Positions 1 to 8,229 are shown, counted from the stretch's first letter. The stretch: DNA of 64,000 nt from CAYQXJ01 sp964421565 (GCA_964421565.1 CAYQXJ010000005.1:62001-126000), one strand, 5' to 3'. Translations and numbers: made by a program. The notes: a model not told the origin generated them from the sequence alone.

Positions 1-150
1 ACCGAACGCCGCCAGCGTTTCCAGTATCTCGCTGCTCGGAGTGCCCGGATAGCCTGTCGCCATTCTCACGCAAGAATGTGCAGCCGCCAGGGCCACCGCT
101 TCGTTGCCCGCCAGCAGTAGTCGGGGTCCCGCCTGGGTGTCTACGCTCAT
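1..150 (-). CDS. iorA: Indolepyruvate:ferredoxin oxidoreductase alpha subunit, N-terminus only (partial)
   Basis: The first 50 codons of a minus-strand gene that runs off the left edge. The peptide starts MSVDTQAG and holds GNEAVALAA followed by ATGYPGTPSSEI, the hallmark start of the thiamine-diphosphate-binding alpha subunit. IorA with IorB oxidatively decarboxylates aryl pyruvates from aromatic amino acids and reduces ferredoxin; the enzyme is cytosolic and oxygen-sensitive. The ATG at 148-150 follows a leader of about 60 nt from a plausible promoter at 219-246. The rest of the gene, including the C-terminal ferredoxin domain, is outside the window. The family call rests on a short but characteristic stretch. 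Confidence 0.85.
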   Translation of the reverse strand, partial: MSVDTQAGPRLLLAGNEAVALAAAHSCVRMATGYPGTPSSEILETLAAFG

Positions 151-218
151 AGGATGCTGCGCTGATTGAATGGTCATTGCTTACCGCGCTGGACTCAGTC
201 TCGCACGGCCGGCCCGAC

Positions 219-246
219 ATTATCGCGCATCCGGACCGCCATGCAA
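219..246 (-). promoter_or_regulatory. Putative sigma70-type promoter for iorA
   Basis: On the minus strand TTGCAT (241-246) and GATAAT (219-224) are separated by 16 nt, about 60 nt upstream of the iorA ATG. The -10 matches consensus at 5 of 6 positions; the -35 is weak. Confidence 0.5.
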
Positions 247-280
247 AGTACTGGCGGGTAAGCCCGTTGGACGGGAGATG

Positions 281-1480
281 CTATGGTCCGAAGAAAGTCA
301 TCAGAGCGACGGCCAGCACAAACAACATGCCGAGGATCACGACGACCAGCAAGACCCACACCCACTGCTCGCCCTCATCACGGCGCAAGACGGTATCTTC
401 GGAGGTTTCTCCGTCTTCTGCCCGCTCGTCGGGCCCGAAAAGCTCAATATTCGAAGTGGACGCCTCGGCCACGGGCAGTCGTTGCTCGTCAAGCTCCATC
501 GGCTCGCGATCATCGTCTTCATCCTGCTCATCCACCATCAGTGCGGCCCGCTCCGAACCGAGGCGGATGAGCATCTGGGCGAGGCGCTGGTCTTCCTCCT
601 CCGTCAGGTGGGTTTCCTCAAAGCCGACCGCCTCCACCGTCCGCCCCTCCAGGAGGCTATCCAAATCGGCGCTCAGCGCATCGTAGTCCTGGTAGCGCTC
701 GTCGGGCGACTTCGCCATCATCTTGCTGACTATCGAGTTCAGCTCGGCCGGCAACCCCGGTTTCACTTCGTAGAGCGGGTCGACGGGTTTGGTCAGGTGC
801 TTCGCGATCACGCCCATGTTGTTCTCGGCTTCGAACGGTGGTCGCCCGCTCACCATGTGGAACAGGGTGGCGCCGAGGGAGTAAATGTCCGCGCGAAAAT
901 CCAGTGTGCCCGGAGAACGGATCTGTTCCGGGCTCATGTAGTTTGGAGTTCCGACCGTTTGGAGTTCCTGTGTGAGCGCTGCCATGCCCTTCATGGTGAG
1001 CTTTGCCAGCCCCAGATCGGTTACGCGTGCCCGACCGGAGGAGTCGATCATGATGTTGCTGGGCTTCACGTCGCGATGGATCACTTCGTGATTGGCGGCA
1101 TAGGCCAGCCCTTCGGCGGCCTGACGGGCTATACGCACGGACTCCTGCCAGTCCATGCCGTTCTCCCCCTCCTGCAGCATCTGCAGGCAGTTGGGACCGT
1201 CGACGTAATCCATCACCATGTAGTGATAGCCCTGCTGGATACCACAGTCGATCACCCGAACAATATTGGGGTGTTCGAGCCAGGCGGCCATGCGGGCCTC
1301 TCGCAGGAAACGCTCAGCGTATTCGGGACGGCTGCGCGAGAGGCGTCGACGCAAGACTTTCACCGCCACGGGAATGCCGAGCCCCTCGTGCCGGGCCAGG
1401 TACACTACCGCCGTGGCCCCCTTGCCCAGGGGTTTGACGAGTGCACACTTGCCGAATTTCTTGGGTATCTGCTGTCCCAC
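281..1480 (-). CDS. Membrane-anchored Ser/Thr protein kinase (PknB/Hanks type)
   Basis: A eukaryotic-type kinase domain fills residues about 8-270: Gly-rich loop GKGATAVVY, catalytic lysine in VAVK (about residue 41), HRDVKPSN (135-142), metal-binding DLG (155-157) and the MSPEQI activation-segment end. A linker of low complexity follows, then one transmembrane helix near the C-terminus (about 368-393), so the kinase faces the cytosol with almost nothing outside. I place the start at GTG 1480 (399 aa) rather than the in-frame ATG at 1579: a GGAGAGG Shine-Dalgarno precedes the GTG, and a perfect TATAAT at 1505-1510 lies inside the longer reading. No sensor domain is visible, so the signal is unknown. 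It is monocistronic or precedes iorA. Confidence 0.9.
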   Translation of the reverse strand: MGQQIPKKFGKCALVKPLGKGATAVVYLARHEGLGIPVAVKVLRRRLSRSRPEYAERFLREARMAAWLEHPNIVRVIDCGIQQGYHYMVMDYVDGPNCLQMLQEGENGMDWQESVRIARQAAEGLAYAANHEVIHRDVKPSNIMIDSSGRARVTDLGLAKLTMKGMAALTQELQTVGTPNYMSPEQIRSPGTLDFRADIYSLGATLFHMVSGRPPFEAENNMGVIAKHLTKPVDPLYEVKPGLPAELNSIVSKMMAKSPDERYQDYDALSADLDSLLEGRTVEAVGFEETHLTEEEDQRLAQMLIRLGSERAALMVDEQDEDDDREPMELDEQRLPVAEASTSNIELFGPDERAEDGETSEDTVLRRDEGEQWVWVLLVVVILGMLFVLAVALMTFFGP

Positions 1481-1504
1481 GGTCCTCTCCGTCAGCGTGA
1501 GGCT

Positions 1505-1534
1505 ATTATACGGCAACTTCGCGCGAGAACACAA
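1505..1534 (-). promoter_or_regulatory. Promoter of the Ser/Thr kinase gene
   Basis: Minus strand TTGTGT (1529-1534), 18-nt spacer, TATAAT (1505-1510). A transcript starting near 1498 fits only the GTG start at 1480. Confidence 0.7.
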
Positions 1535-1846
1535 CCGCTGCCGGCCAAAGCACTTGCGTTGATCATAAGCCGGGGGCAAGGTGCTGGTTCGCCATGCGGG
1601 CAGTGGGGCCGTTGCCCTGCTTTCGGCGCATCAGAACCGCCCCAGGGGCACCAGGGACTGGTCTGGTTCAGCCACCAGGACGTCGACGACTCGCTCGGTT
1701 CGTCGCTCCTCCGGCGTGGGGCCTGGCGTTCGCTGGCCGTGGCATGAGCACACCGGTGCGCTGGCGTGTGGTCTCGCGGTGGAAGCTCCCTCGGCAGGAA
1801 GCTGCGAATGAATCAGCCGGACGCGGCCGGAAGCCTGATGCCGCCA
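1535..1846. other. Intergenic region between fcl and the kinase gene
   Basis: About 310 bases with no convincing gene. A 40-codon minus-strand reading (1631-1753) ends in protein-like sequence but has no ribosome binding site. No strong terminator for fcl is visible. Confidence 0.4.
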
Positions 1847-2830
1847 CTACCCTTGGTCTCTGGCGGCCCAGTCGCAGTGCGCCTCGCACCATTCAATGGT
1901 GCGTGCCAGACCCTCTCGCAATGACACTGTCGCCTCGAAGCCGAATTTAGTTCGCGCGCGGGAGGTGTCAAGCATCCGACGGGGTTGACCATCCGGTCTC
2001 GTCGTATCCCAGTCGATGCGACCCCGGAAGCGAGTATGCTCGGCAATGACGACGCCCAGCTCTTGCATGGCGATCTCGCGTCCCGAACCCAGGTTGACGG
2101 GTTCCGGCTCATCGTAGCCCTCGGTGGCCAGCAGGATCGCCCGGGCAGCATCTTCGACGAACAAGAATTCGCGGGTTGGTGTGCCCGTGCCCCAGGCGGT
2201 GATAGCGTCCCGGCCGTCGTTGCGGGCCTCGATGCATTTACGGATAAGCGCCGGGATGACGTGGCTGGTGGCGGGGTCGAAGTCGTCCCGGGGCCCGTAG
2301 AGATTCACCGGTATCAGGTAGATGGCGTCCAACCCGTACTGCTCCCTGTACGCCTGTGCCTGGACAAGGAGCGCTTTCTTGGCAATGCCGTACGGCGCGT
2401 TGGTCTCCTCCGGATAACCGTTCCAGAGGTCCTCCTCGCGAAAGGGGATCGGAGTGAACTTCGGATAGGAGCATACGGTCCCGATCAGGACGAGCTTCTC
2501 AACGCCGAATGCCCGCGCCTGCTCGATCATCTCAACGCCCATCACAGCATTGTCGTAGAAGAAACGGCCCGGGTTCTCGCGGTTGGCGCCGATACCTCCG
2601 ACAGAGGCGGCCAGGTGGATTACGACATCGGCGTGGCTATCTGCGAGCATCCGGCGGATGGCCTGCCGCTCGCGCAGGTCGTACTCAGCGCTGCGAGGCA
2701 CGAAGATGGTGGGCGGATTGAGCGGGCGGAGCTGATCCACCACGTGGGAGCCCAGGAATCCGCCGCCACCGGTCACACAGACCCTTCTGCCTTCCCACCA
2801 GCTCACGGGCTCAGGCACCGCCTTCGTCAA
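1847..2830 (-). CDS. fcl: GDP-L-fucose synthase (GDP-4-keto-6-deoxymannose epimerase/reductase)
   Basis: An extended short-chain dehydrogenase of 327 aa, normal for the family. It carries the N-terminal dinucleotide motif GGGGFLG (about 21-27), the catalytic serine in a CSYP context (about residue 118), YGIAK as the YxxxK pair, and SHVIPALIRK, which is typical of Fcl. It converts GDP-4-keto-6-deoxy-D-mannose to GDP-L-fucose with NADPH in the cytosol. Its first 20 nt overlap the end of gmd, which makes its substrate, so the two form one operon. The fucose donor probably feeds the glycosyltransferases at 13.7-21.5 kb. Confidence 0.93.
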   Translation of the reverse strand: MTKAVPEPVSWWEGRRVCVTGGGGFLGSHVVDQLRPLNPPTIFVPRSAEYDLRERQAIRRMLADSHADVVIHLAASVGGIGANRENPGRFFYDNAVMGVEMIEQARAFGVEKLVLIGTVCSYPKFTPIPFREEDLWNGYPEETNAPYGIAKKALLVQAQAYREQYGLDAIYLIPVNLYGPRDDFDPATSHVIPALIRKCIEARNDGRDAITAWGTGTPTREFLFVEDAARAILLATEGYDEPEPVNLGSGREIAMQELGVVIAEHTRFRGRIDWDTTRPDGQPRRMLDTSRARTKFGFEATVSLREGLARTIEWCEAHCDWAARDQG

Positions 2831-3851
2831 TAAGTTGGATGTCTGCTTCCACCATGATGCGCATCAGCTCATCGAATCTGACCTCCGGTTCCCAGCCGAG
2901 CAGCCGCTTCGCCTTGCTGGCGTCGCCAAGTAACAGGTCGACCTCGGCCGGTCGGAAGTACCGCGGATCAATACGCACCAGGGGTCGCCCCGAGCCGCTA
3001 TCTACCCCGGTCTCATCCAATCCGTCGCCCCGCCATTCGAGGTCGAAACCTGCGACGGCAAAAGCGACCTCGGCGCACTCGCGCACGGAATGCGTCTCGC
3101 CGGTGGCGATCACGAAGTCACCGGGATCGTCCGCATCCAGCATCATCCACATGGCCTCGACGTACTCCGGTGCGTACCCCCAATCGCGGTGGGCTTCCAG
3201 GTTTCCGACGTAGACAGCCTCCTGCATTCCGGCCCGGATTCGCGCGGCAGCCCGGGAAAGCTTCCGGGTGATGAACCGTGGGTCTCGCCGGGGCGACTCG
3301 TGGTTGAATAGAATGCCACTGCATGCGAACAGACCATATGCTTCGCGGTAGTTGACCGTGACGTGATGGGCGAAGACCTTGGCGGCGCCATACGGGCTGC
3401 GGGGGTGAAAGGGGGTGTGTTCGTTCTGCGGCGTCTCGGCGACCTGGCCGAACATTTCACTGGTCGAGGCCTGGTAGAAGCGCGTTTCGACGCGCGCCTC
3501 GCGGATAGCTTCGAGCAGGCGCAGCGTGCCAAGGGCGTCCACGTCGGTGGTGTAGACGGGTTGGTCGAAGGAGACATGCACGTGGCTCTGGGCGGCAAGG
3601 TTGTAGATCTCGTCGGGCGCGATTCTCTCGACAAGCCGTGCAATGTTGCTGCCGTCGACGAGGTCACCGTAGTAAAGGTGCAGGCGCCGGCCCGATTCAT
3701 GGGGGTCCTGGTAGATGTGGTCGATGCGCTCCGTATTGAAGGTCGACGCCCGGCGGATAATGCCGTGGACCTCATAGCCCCTCTCGAGCAGCAGTTCAGC
3801 CAGGTATGAGCCGTCTTGGCCGGTTATGCCGGTCACGAGTGCCTTCTTCAC
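2811..3851 (-). CDS. gmd: GDP-mannose 4,6-dehydratase
   Basis: Converts GDP-D-mannose to GDP-4-keto-6-deoxymannose, the first step to GDP-fucose or GDP-rhamnose. The protein opens VKKALVTGITGQDGSYLAE (NADP-binding GxxGxxG), contains the RRAS segment, the STSEMFG catalytic Thr/Ser-Glu, YGAAK (YxxxK) and FNHESPRR, all diagnostic of Gmd. The start is set at GTG 3851 (346 aa, standard length): GGAGAGGG sits 7 nt upstream and a near-consensus promoter lies at 3883-3911. The in-frame ATG at 4136 would add 95 residues of non-family sequence across this promoter and into the divergent queC gene. Overlaps fcl by 20 nt. Confidence 0.95.
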   Translation of the reverse strand: MKKALVTGITGQDGSYLAELLLERGYEVHGIIRRASTFNTERIDHIYQDPHESGRRLHLYYGDLVDGSNIARLVERIAPDEIYNLAAQSHVHVSFDQPVYTTDVDALGTLRLLEAIREARVETRFYQASTSEMFGQVAETPQNEHTPFHPRSPYGAAKVFAHHVTVNYREAYGLFACSGILFNHESPRRDPRFITRKLSRAAARIRAGMQEAVYVGNLEAHRDWGYAPEYVEAMWMMLDADDPGDFVIATGETHSVRECAEVAFAVAGFDLEWRGDGLDETGVDSGSGRPLVRIDPRYFRPAEVDLLLGDASKAKRLLGWEPEVRFDELMRIMVEADIQLIDEGGA

Positions 3852-3882
3852 CTGGTAACCCTCTCCGTCGAATGCGCATACC

Positions 3883-3911
3883 TTTATACAGTCGGGCTGC
3901 GCCGTCTGCAA
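3883..3911 (-). promoter_or_regulatory. Promoter of gmd-fcl
   Basis: Minus strand TTGCAG (3906-3911), 17-nt spacer, TATAAA (3883-3888); transcription would start near 3876, just upstream of the GTG at 3851. Confidence 0.75.
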
Positions 3912-3933
3912 GCACGGCAGGTGACCTTCGCCG

Positions 3934-3962
3934 TTGCGCGCGAAGGCCTTAGGGCTTATCGT
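3934..3962 (+). promoter_or_regulatory. Possible promoter of queC with a near-leaderless start
   Basis: TTGCGC (3934-3939), 17-nt spacer, TATCGT (3957-3962). The predicted start point falls within a few bases of the queC ATG at 3971, which lacks a ribosome binding site, so a leaderless mRNA is possible. The match to consensus is only moderate. Confidence 0.4.
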
Positions 3963-3970
3963 GAAGCCTG

Positions 3971-4675
3971 ATGGAAGCGGAGAAGACCAGGCGCGCCGTG
4001 GTTCTGTTAAGCGGGGGGCTCGACTCTGCGACAGTGCTGGCGATTGCGCGCGATGCGGGCTGGACATGTCTCGCCTTAAGCTTTCGCTACGGGCAGCGTC
4101 ACGACGCGGAGGTTCGCGCGGCCCGAAGGGTGGCAAAGAACCTGCGCGCCGCCGATCACCTGTTGCTCGACATCCCGGTCGGCAAGCTGGGTGGATCCGC
4201 GCTAACCGATGTGGGCATTGAGGTACCTCGAGACCGCGATAGTACGGATGACATACCGGTTACGTACGTGCCGGCGAGGAACACCATCTTCCTGGCCTTT
4301 GCTCTCGGTTACGCTGAGGTCACCTGTTCCGATGCCGTCTTCATCGGCGTCAATGCGCTCGACTACAGTGGCTATCCCGACTGCCGTCCGGAGTACGTGC
4401 AGGCATTTCAAGGCGTGGCGAATCTTGCAACGCGACGGGCGGTGGAGGAGCGACCACCCAGCATAGAGGCCCCGCTCATCGGCTTGAGCAAGTCGGAGAT
4501 AATCCGCCGTGGCATTGAGCTGGGCGTCGATTACTCCCTGACGATAAGCTGTTATGACCCGGAGGACGCGGAGCTCGCTTGTGGGCGATGCGACGCTTGT
4601 CGACTGCGCAGGCGTGGTTTCGAGGAAGCCGGGGTTCCCGATCCGACCCGATATGTGACGGCGGCCCAGGATTGA
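3971..4675 (+). CDS. queC: 7-cyano-7-deazaguanine (preQ0) synthase
   Basis: ATP-dependent conversion of 7-carboxy-7-deazaguanine plus ammonia to preQ0, in the queuosine tRNA-modification pathway. The PP-loop SGGLDS is at residues 14-19, and the zinc-binding cysteines lie near the C-terminus in CYDPEDAELACGRCDAC, as in QueC (234 aa, usual length). queD, queE and queF are not in the window. It is divergent from gmd and shares a 119-bp intergenic region with it. The ATG has no clear Shine-Dalgarno. The next gene follows after 19 nt and could be co-transcribed, but no functional link is obvious. Confidence 0.95.
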   Translation: MEAEKTRRAVVLLSGGLDSATVLAIARDAGWTCLALSFRYGQRHDAEVRAARRVAKNLRAADHLLLDIPVGKLGGSALTDVGIEVPRDRDSTDDIPVTYVPARNTIFLAFALGYAEVTCSDAVFIGVNALDYSGYPDCRPEYVQAFQGVANLATRRAVEERPPSIEAPLIGLSKSEIIRRGIELGVDYSLTISCYDPEDAELACGRCDACRLRRRGFEEAGVPDPTRYVTAAQD

Positions 4676-4694
4676 ACGGCAAGGAGGTGCGGCA

Positions 4695-5279
4695 GTGGCG
4701 GCCATACTGGCCATAGGGGGTAGCGCGCGACGCAGGGGCAACAGCGACACGATTCTTGATGCTTGTCTCGACGTCTTCCGCGAGCGCGGGGACGACATCC
4801 ATATACTCTACCCGAAGCAACTCGCGGCCTCCCCGTGCCTGAGCTGCAACGCATGTTTCGAGACGGGTCGCTGCATCCAGAACGACGAACTGACCGACCT
4901 CTACAGCCTTTTCTGCGAGGTGGACCACATCGTTGTCGCATCGCCCATCTACTTCACCAACGTGCCCGGTCACTTAAAGGTAATGATCGACCGGTTCCAG
5001 TGTTTCTGGGCGCGTCGCTACATCTTGAAGGCGCCGCCAGAGCCGCGCCGCTACGGCATGTTCCTGTGCATCGGCGCGATGGATCGCGAACGCTACTATG
5101 ATTACACCACAACGGTGGTGAAGACGTGGATGTACGCTCTGAACATGGGCTGCCCCACGGTGCGGTACTACATGCACCTCGACGCACGCAAGGATATCAA
5201 GGACCACCCTGAGTACCTGCGCGACGCGCGCGAGGCAGCACGAGAGTTCCTGAGCGTGGTCGACGGATCTGCGCAATAG
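4695..5279 (+). CDS. Iron-sulfur flavoprotein / NADPH-dependent FMN reductase family
   Basis: A 194-aa flavodoxin-fold protein. The start IGGSARRRGNS is the FMN phosphate-binding loop of the FMN-reductase family, and SPIYFTNVPGHLK is the second FMN-contact segment. Residues about 48-61 hold four cysteines in a CX2CX2CX5C pattern, which matches the compact cluster motif of archaeal-type iron-sulfur flavoproteins, so a 4Fe-4S cluster is likely. Such proteins pass electrons from ferredoxin to one- or two-electron acceptors including O2 and H2O2; the partner here is unknown. The GTG start at 4695 is fixed by a strong AAGGAGGT at 4681-4688. It lies 19 nt after queC. Confidence 0.8.
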   Translation: MAAILAIGGSARRRGNSDTILDACLDVFRERGDDIHILYPKQLAASPCLSCNACFETGRCIQNDELTDLYSLFCEVDHIVVASPIYFTNVPGHLKVMIDRFQCFWARRYILKAPPEPRRYGMFLCIGAMDRERYYDYTTTVVKTWMYALNMGCPTVRYYMHLDARKDIKDHPEYLRDAREAAREFLSVVDGSAQ

Positions 5280-5370
5280 GCCCGCTACATCGTCGGCTTG
5301 GGCGCCGCTGAGTGCCGCGGTTGGATGCCCGCCCGTTTTATCCGACCTATCGCTGTGTTGCTGTATGGTC

Positions 5371-5404
5371 GTGGTGCACCTCACCACAGGATTCCCTGTA
5401 AAAT
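5371..5404. promoter_or_regulatory. Inverted repeat and possible -10 element upstream of the ECF sigma gene
   Basis: GTGGTG (5371-5376) and CACCAC (5382-5387) form a perfect 6-bp inverted repeat with a 5-nt loop. Twelve nt further on is TAAAAT (5399-5404), a possible -10 element. The repeat overlaps where the -35 would be, so it could be an operator; no clear -35 is present. Confidence 0.35.
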
Positions 5405-5458
5405 CCGGGCCCGTTCCGTGTTCTTGCTTACAGACAGGTTTCCGGTAAGGCCGAACAT

Positions 5459-5998
5459 ATGGCGCCACGTGCAGACAATAGGCTCGACGGTTGGCTCCGG
5501 AGCGTGGTGCCCCGGGCCGTCGCCTATGCGCGCACTTTGTTGCCTCGACCGGACGCCGCCGAGGACGTAGTGCAGGGCGTCATCTGTAGATTGCTGGCGC
5601 ACAAGGAGTACGACCTGCTGCAAGACGGGGAGAAGCTCATGTTCCGTTCGATCACCAACGCGTGCATTAACAGGAGCTCGCGAGGGCGAGACACCTTGAG
5701 CCTCGACTACCGCGAAAGCGAAGGCAGCTCTCTCTACGAGGTGGTGCCAAACGCTGAAGCGGCAGATCCGGCCGAGGAGGTGGGTTCGCGCCAGCTCCTT
5801 GACACGGTGGGGGCTGAGCTGCGGCGACTGCCGAAGATGCAGCGGGCGGCGGTGGAGCTGAAGGCGATGGGTCACACACTGAGCGATATCGCGGAGATGC
5901 TCGCTGTGTCTTCGCAGAACGCCGGGGTGCTGGTACATCGCGGACGCACGCGACTCAGGGAGCGAATGGGCGAACGACTGCCGGGAGGGCTGAGATGA
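5459..5998 (+). CDS. ECF-family RNA polymerase sigma factor
   Basis: A 179-aa sigma70-family protein. Region 2 (about 15-80) contains DAAEDVVQGV, the usual DxAEDxxQ core-binding signature, and region 4 (about 115-170) contains LPKMQRAAVELKAMGHTLSDIAEML, a helix-turn-helix for the -35 element. No region 1 or 3 is present, so it is an ECF factor. It overlaps the next gene by 4 nt (ATGA), and that gene encodes a membrane protein with an anti-sigma layout, followed by a secreted protein with another 4-nt overlap. The three therefore form one translationally coupled unit. It presumably controls its own operon, but this is untested. Confidence 0.9.
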   Translation: MAPRADNRLDGWLRSVVPRAVAYARTLLPRPDAAEDVVQGVICRLLAHKEYDLLQDGEKLMFRSITNACINRSSRGRDTLSLDYRESEGSSLYEVVPNAEAADPAEEVGSRQLLDTVGAELRRLPKMQRAAVELKAMGHTLSDIAEMLAVSSQNAGVLVHRGRTRLRERMGERLPGGLR

Positions 5999-6471
5999 CG
6001 CATCGCGCGGAAGACATGGAAGGACTCGTGCGGGCGTACCTTGAGAGAGAGGCCGAGCGGGTCGACGTGGACGTCCTTCTTGAGCAGGTCCGCGCTCGCC
6101 GCAGGCGCCGGCGAATCTGGCGCCTCTGGCCAGTTGCGGCTGCCGCTGCTGCGCTGCTGGTCGTCGCCGTAGGAGTGGGCATACGTTCGCAGTCTGCTCC
6201 CGATAGGCCACAGACAGCGCAGGTGACCCTCGCGCTTCGTCAGTCCGAAGCAGCGTTACTCTCCCACCTTCGAGCGGCGCTTGCCGGCGCCATGTCGGCC
6301 GGCTCGGCAGCCGTGGAGGTCGGAACTGGACCACTGAAGGAGATAGCGGACGCTCGCGTCGTCGTGCCGGACCTGTCTACCCGTACGCTTAAGCTTTTGC
6401 CGGGCCTCGCAGTCTGGTCGGATGGCCTCGCCGGGCCTGATGCCGTCAACGGAGAGGAGATCACGGAATGA
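5995..6471 (+). CDS. Putative membrane anti-sigma factor of the ECF module
   Basis: A 158-aa protein with a charged cytosolic N-terminus (residues 1-45), one transmembrane helix (about 46-64, an Ala/Leu/Val-rich stretch after RRRRRIW) and a small extracytoplasmic C-terminal part. The topology (N-in, single span) and the ATGA overlap with the ECF sigma gene are typical of anti-sigma factors. I do not see a zinc-binding HxxxCxxC motif, so this is not a ZAS-type anti-sigma, and assignment rests on context and topology. It overlaps the downstream secreted-protein gene by 4 nt. Confidence 0.6.
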   Translation: MTHRAEDMEGLVRAYLEREAERVDVDVLLEQVRARRRRRRIWRLWPVAAAAAALLVVAVGVGIRSQSAPDRPQTAQVTLALRQSEAALLSHLRAALAGAMSAGSAAVEVGTGPLKEIADARVVVPDLSTRTLKLLPGLAVWSDGLAGPDAVNGEEITE

Positions 6472-8180
6472 GTACGTTGCGGAAGTGGAACACGATGCTG
6501 GCAGTTGCTGTGCTCACGGTGGCCAGCTTGGTCACTGGGCCGGTTTGGGCAGCGGTTGAGGACGCTGTTCCGGCGGACGCTGTTCTTGTCGTCAAGGTTC
6601 ACGACCCGGCCGGCCAGTGGGACCGGTTGGTTGAGAGTCGGCTGTTGGAGAAGATGCAGGACCCCTCCTTCATGCCCGAAGTCGCTGCCGGGCTTGACTT
6701 GGCACGCATGAACTTTCAGCAGTTCGAGGCGCAGACGGGCGTTAACTTGCGCAAACTGGCTGGCGACTTGCTGGGGCGCGAGGCTGCCCTTATAGGCCTG
6801 CCGGATGACGTGGGTGCGATCGTCATACAGGGCCGCAGCGCTGGCTCCCTGCGTCGGGCCGTCGCGGACTTCCTCGAAGTCGAGCGCAATATGGGCAACC
6901 TGCGCACGGAGTCGCAGAGCACGCACGGTGGCACAACTATCCGTTCGGTCCTGCAGCAGAATGGTAAGCAGCGCTATCACGCTGTCGTTGGCGACATGTT
7001 GGTCGTGAGTGAAGACCTACCAGCCGTGCACCAGGTCGTCGACGTTCTCAGTGGCCACGCTCAGGCCATCGCATCCTCGCGCGACTACGCCGCAGCGGCC
7101 CGCATGGTGCCGGAGGATGCCGCAGCGATGGCCTACGCGCCCGGGGCTACACTGCAAGCCCTTTCTGAGATGCTGAATGCCTTCCGGCCGAAGGGGCAGG
7201 GCCGGGCACTGGCAGCAGCGGTGCAAGCCCGTATGGCGGAACTGATGCCGCTTACCCGGTTTGCGGTCCTCTCCGTTCGGGCCGATCAGGGCTTGCACGC
7301 CCAGCTAACTTTCGCCTACGAAGGTCAGCGCATGCCGGCGCCGCTACAGGCCGTGTTGCCGCACTCCGGGCAGCGGATGGACGTAACAGATCTTGCCCCC
7401 GAGGGAGCAGCCCTCGTCGGTGCGCGGCAAAGCGATCCCGAGGGTGCGTGGCAATGGGTAGCCGACGCGCTGTTGCGGGCCGACCCCGAAGGTGCCGAGC
7501 AATTGCAGCGTGCGCTGGACCAACTGGTCAGCATGATCGGAGGCGTACGGACCAGGCAGAAGCTCTTCGAGGAGCTGGGGGAGGAAGTGGGGGTCTTCGT
7601 GGTGCCGTCGATGGAGGCAGGCGGCCTTCCTTCGGCTGCCGTCGCCATCGAGCTGGATGAGACGGCGCATATCCCCATTGCTGCGGAGAGCATTGTCGGC
7701 GCCGTGGCTGTGTTCGCCAGTGCCGAAGGGCCACACTCAATACACGTGACGAAATCGAGCTACGGAGGCGTCGACCTGAACACGGTGCGTTCCGACGCGC
7801 CAGGGCCGTGGACGAAGCTCAGCCCGACCTTCGGCATGGTAGGCGACTACTGGGTAGCTGCAACTTCGCTCGAGTTGGCCCAGCAGATAGCGGCCAAGCA
7901 GGCCAGTGGTGAGGCCATCGCCGCCGGCTACGCCGGCACCCCATTCTCAGTGGCCCACCTGTCAGCGCCACAGATCCGCCGGATGATCGCCGACCACAGG
8001 GCTTTCCTTGTCCAGCGCGCAGTGAAGGAGGAGGGGAAGCCCGCTCGCCGCGCTCAGGCGGAGCTGGAGGCACTGGACAAGATCCTATCGCTGTTTGAGG
8101 CGGCGGAGTTTGTTGCGACCTTCCGGCCCGGCCGCACGGATCACTACGTCAGTCTGCGGCTGGCCGAAGCGGCGCGTTGA
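6468..8180 (+). CDS. Secreted protein of unknown function, third member of the ECF module
   Basis: 570 aa with a clear signal peptide (about 1-28; cleavage likely after VWA). The mature part begins DAVPADAVLVVKVHDPAGQW and resembles the layout of DUF3352-like proteins, in which a repeated alpha/beta unit starts with a short valine-rich strand after a P-A-D-A segment. No catalytic motif or metal site is evident, and no cysteine pair stands out. Translation is coupled (ATGA) to the anti-sigma-like gene, so it may be the effector or the sensor of this cell-surface signalling system. It ends 23 nt before a strong hairpin at 8204-8229. No experimental function is known to me. Confidence 0.7.
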   Translation: MSTLRKWNTMLAVAVLTVASLVTGPVWAAVEDAVPADAVLVVKVHDPAGQWDRLVESRLLEKMQDPSFMPEVAAGLDLARMNFQQFEAQTGVNLRKLAGDLLGREAALIGLPDDVGAIVIQGRSAGSLRRAVADFLEVERNMGNLRTESQSTHGGTTIRSVLQQNGKQRYHAVVGDMLVVSEDLPAVHQVVDVLSGHAQAIASSRDYAAAARMVPEDAAAMAYAPGATLQALSEMLNAFRPKGQGRALAAAVQARMAELMPLTRFAVLSVRADQGLHAQLTFAYEGQRMPAPLQAVLPHSGQRMDVTDLAPEGAALVGARQSDPEGAWQWVADALLRADPEGAEQLQRALDQLVSMIGGVRTRQKLFEELGEEVGVFVVPSMEAGGLPSAAVAIELDETAHIPIAAESIVGAVAVFASAEGPHSIHVTKSSYGGVDLNTVRSDAPGPWTKLSPTFGMVGDYWVAATSLELAQQIAAKQASGEAIAAGYAGTPFSVAHLSAPQIRRMIADHRAFLVQRAVKEEGKPARRAQAELEALDKILSLFEAAEFVATFRPGRTDHYVSLRLAEAAR

Positions 8181-8203
8181 GCGCCGGGCTCGTTCCTCCC
8201 ATG

Positions 8204-8229
8204 AAGGCGGCTCCGAAAGGGGCCGCCTT
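8204..8229. terminator. Bidirectional transcription terminator between the secreted-protein gene and topA
   Basis: An 11-bp stem (arms at 8204-8214 and 8219-8229, one G-U pair) closed by a GAAA tetraloop, followed by TT on the plus strand and by AT-rich sequence on the other. It lies between two convergent stop codons (8180 and 8245), so it can serve both. Confidence 0.8.

Noticed and set aside
170..1747. A 525-codon plus-strand reading opposite the Ser/Thr kinase
   Set aside because: It is the complement of the kinase coding frame; the kinase motifs on the minus strand are complete and the plus reading has no domain.
1631..1753. A 40-codon minus-strand reading ending VVDVLVAEPDQSLVPLGRF
   Set aside because: The C-terminal half looks protein-like, but the start has no ribosome binding site and the N-terminal half is not; too short to support a gene.
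3852..3970. preQ1 riboswitch before queC
   Set aside because: The leader is almost absent if the candidate promoter is right, and no preQ1 aptamer pattern is visible.
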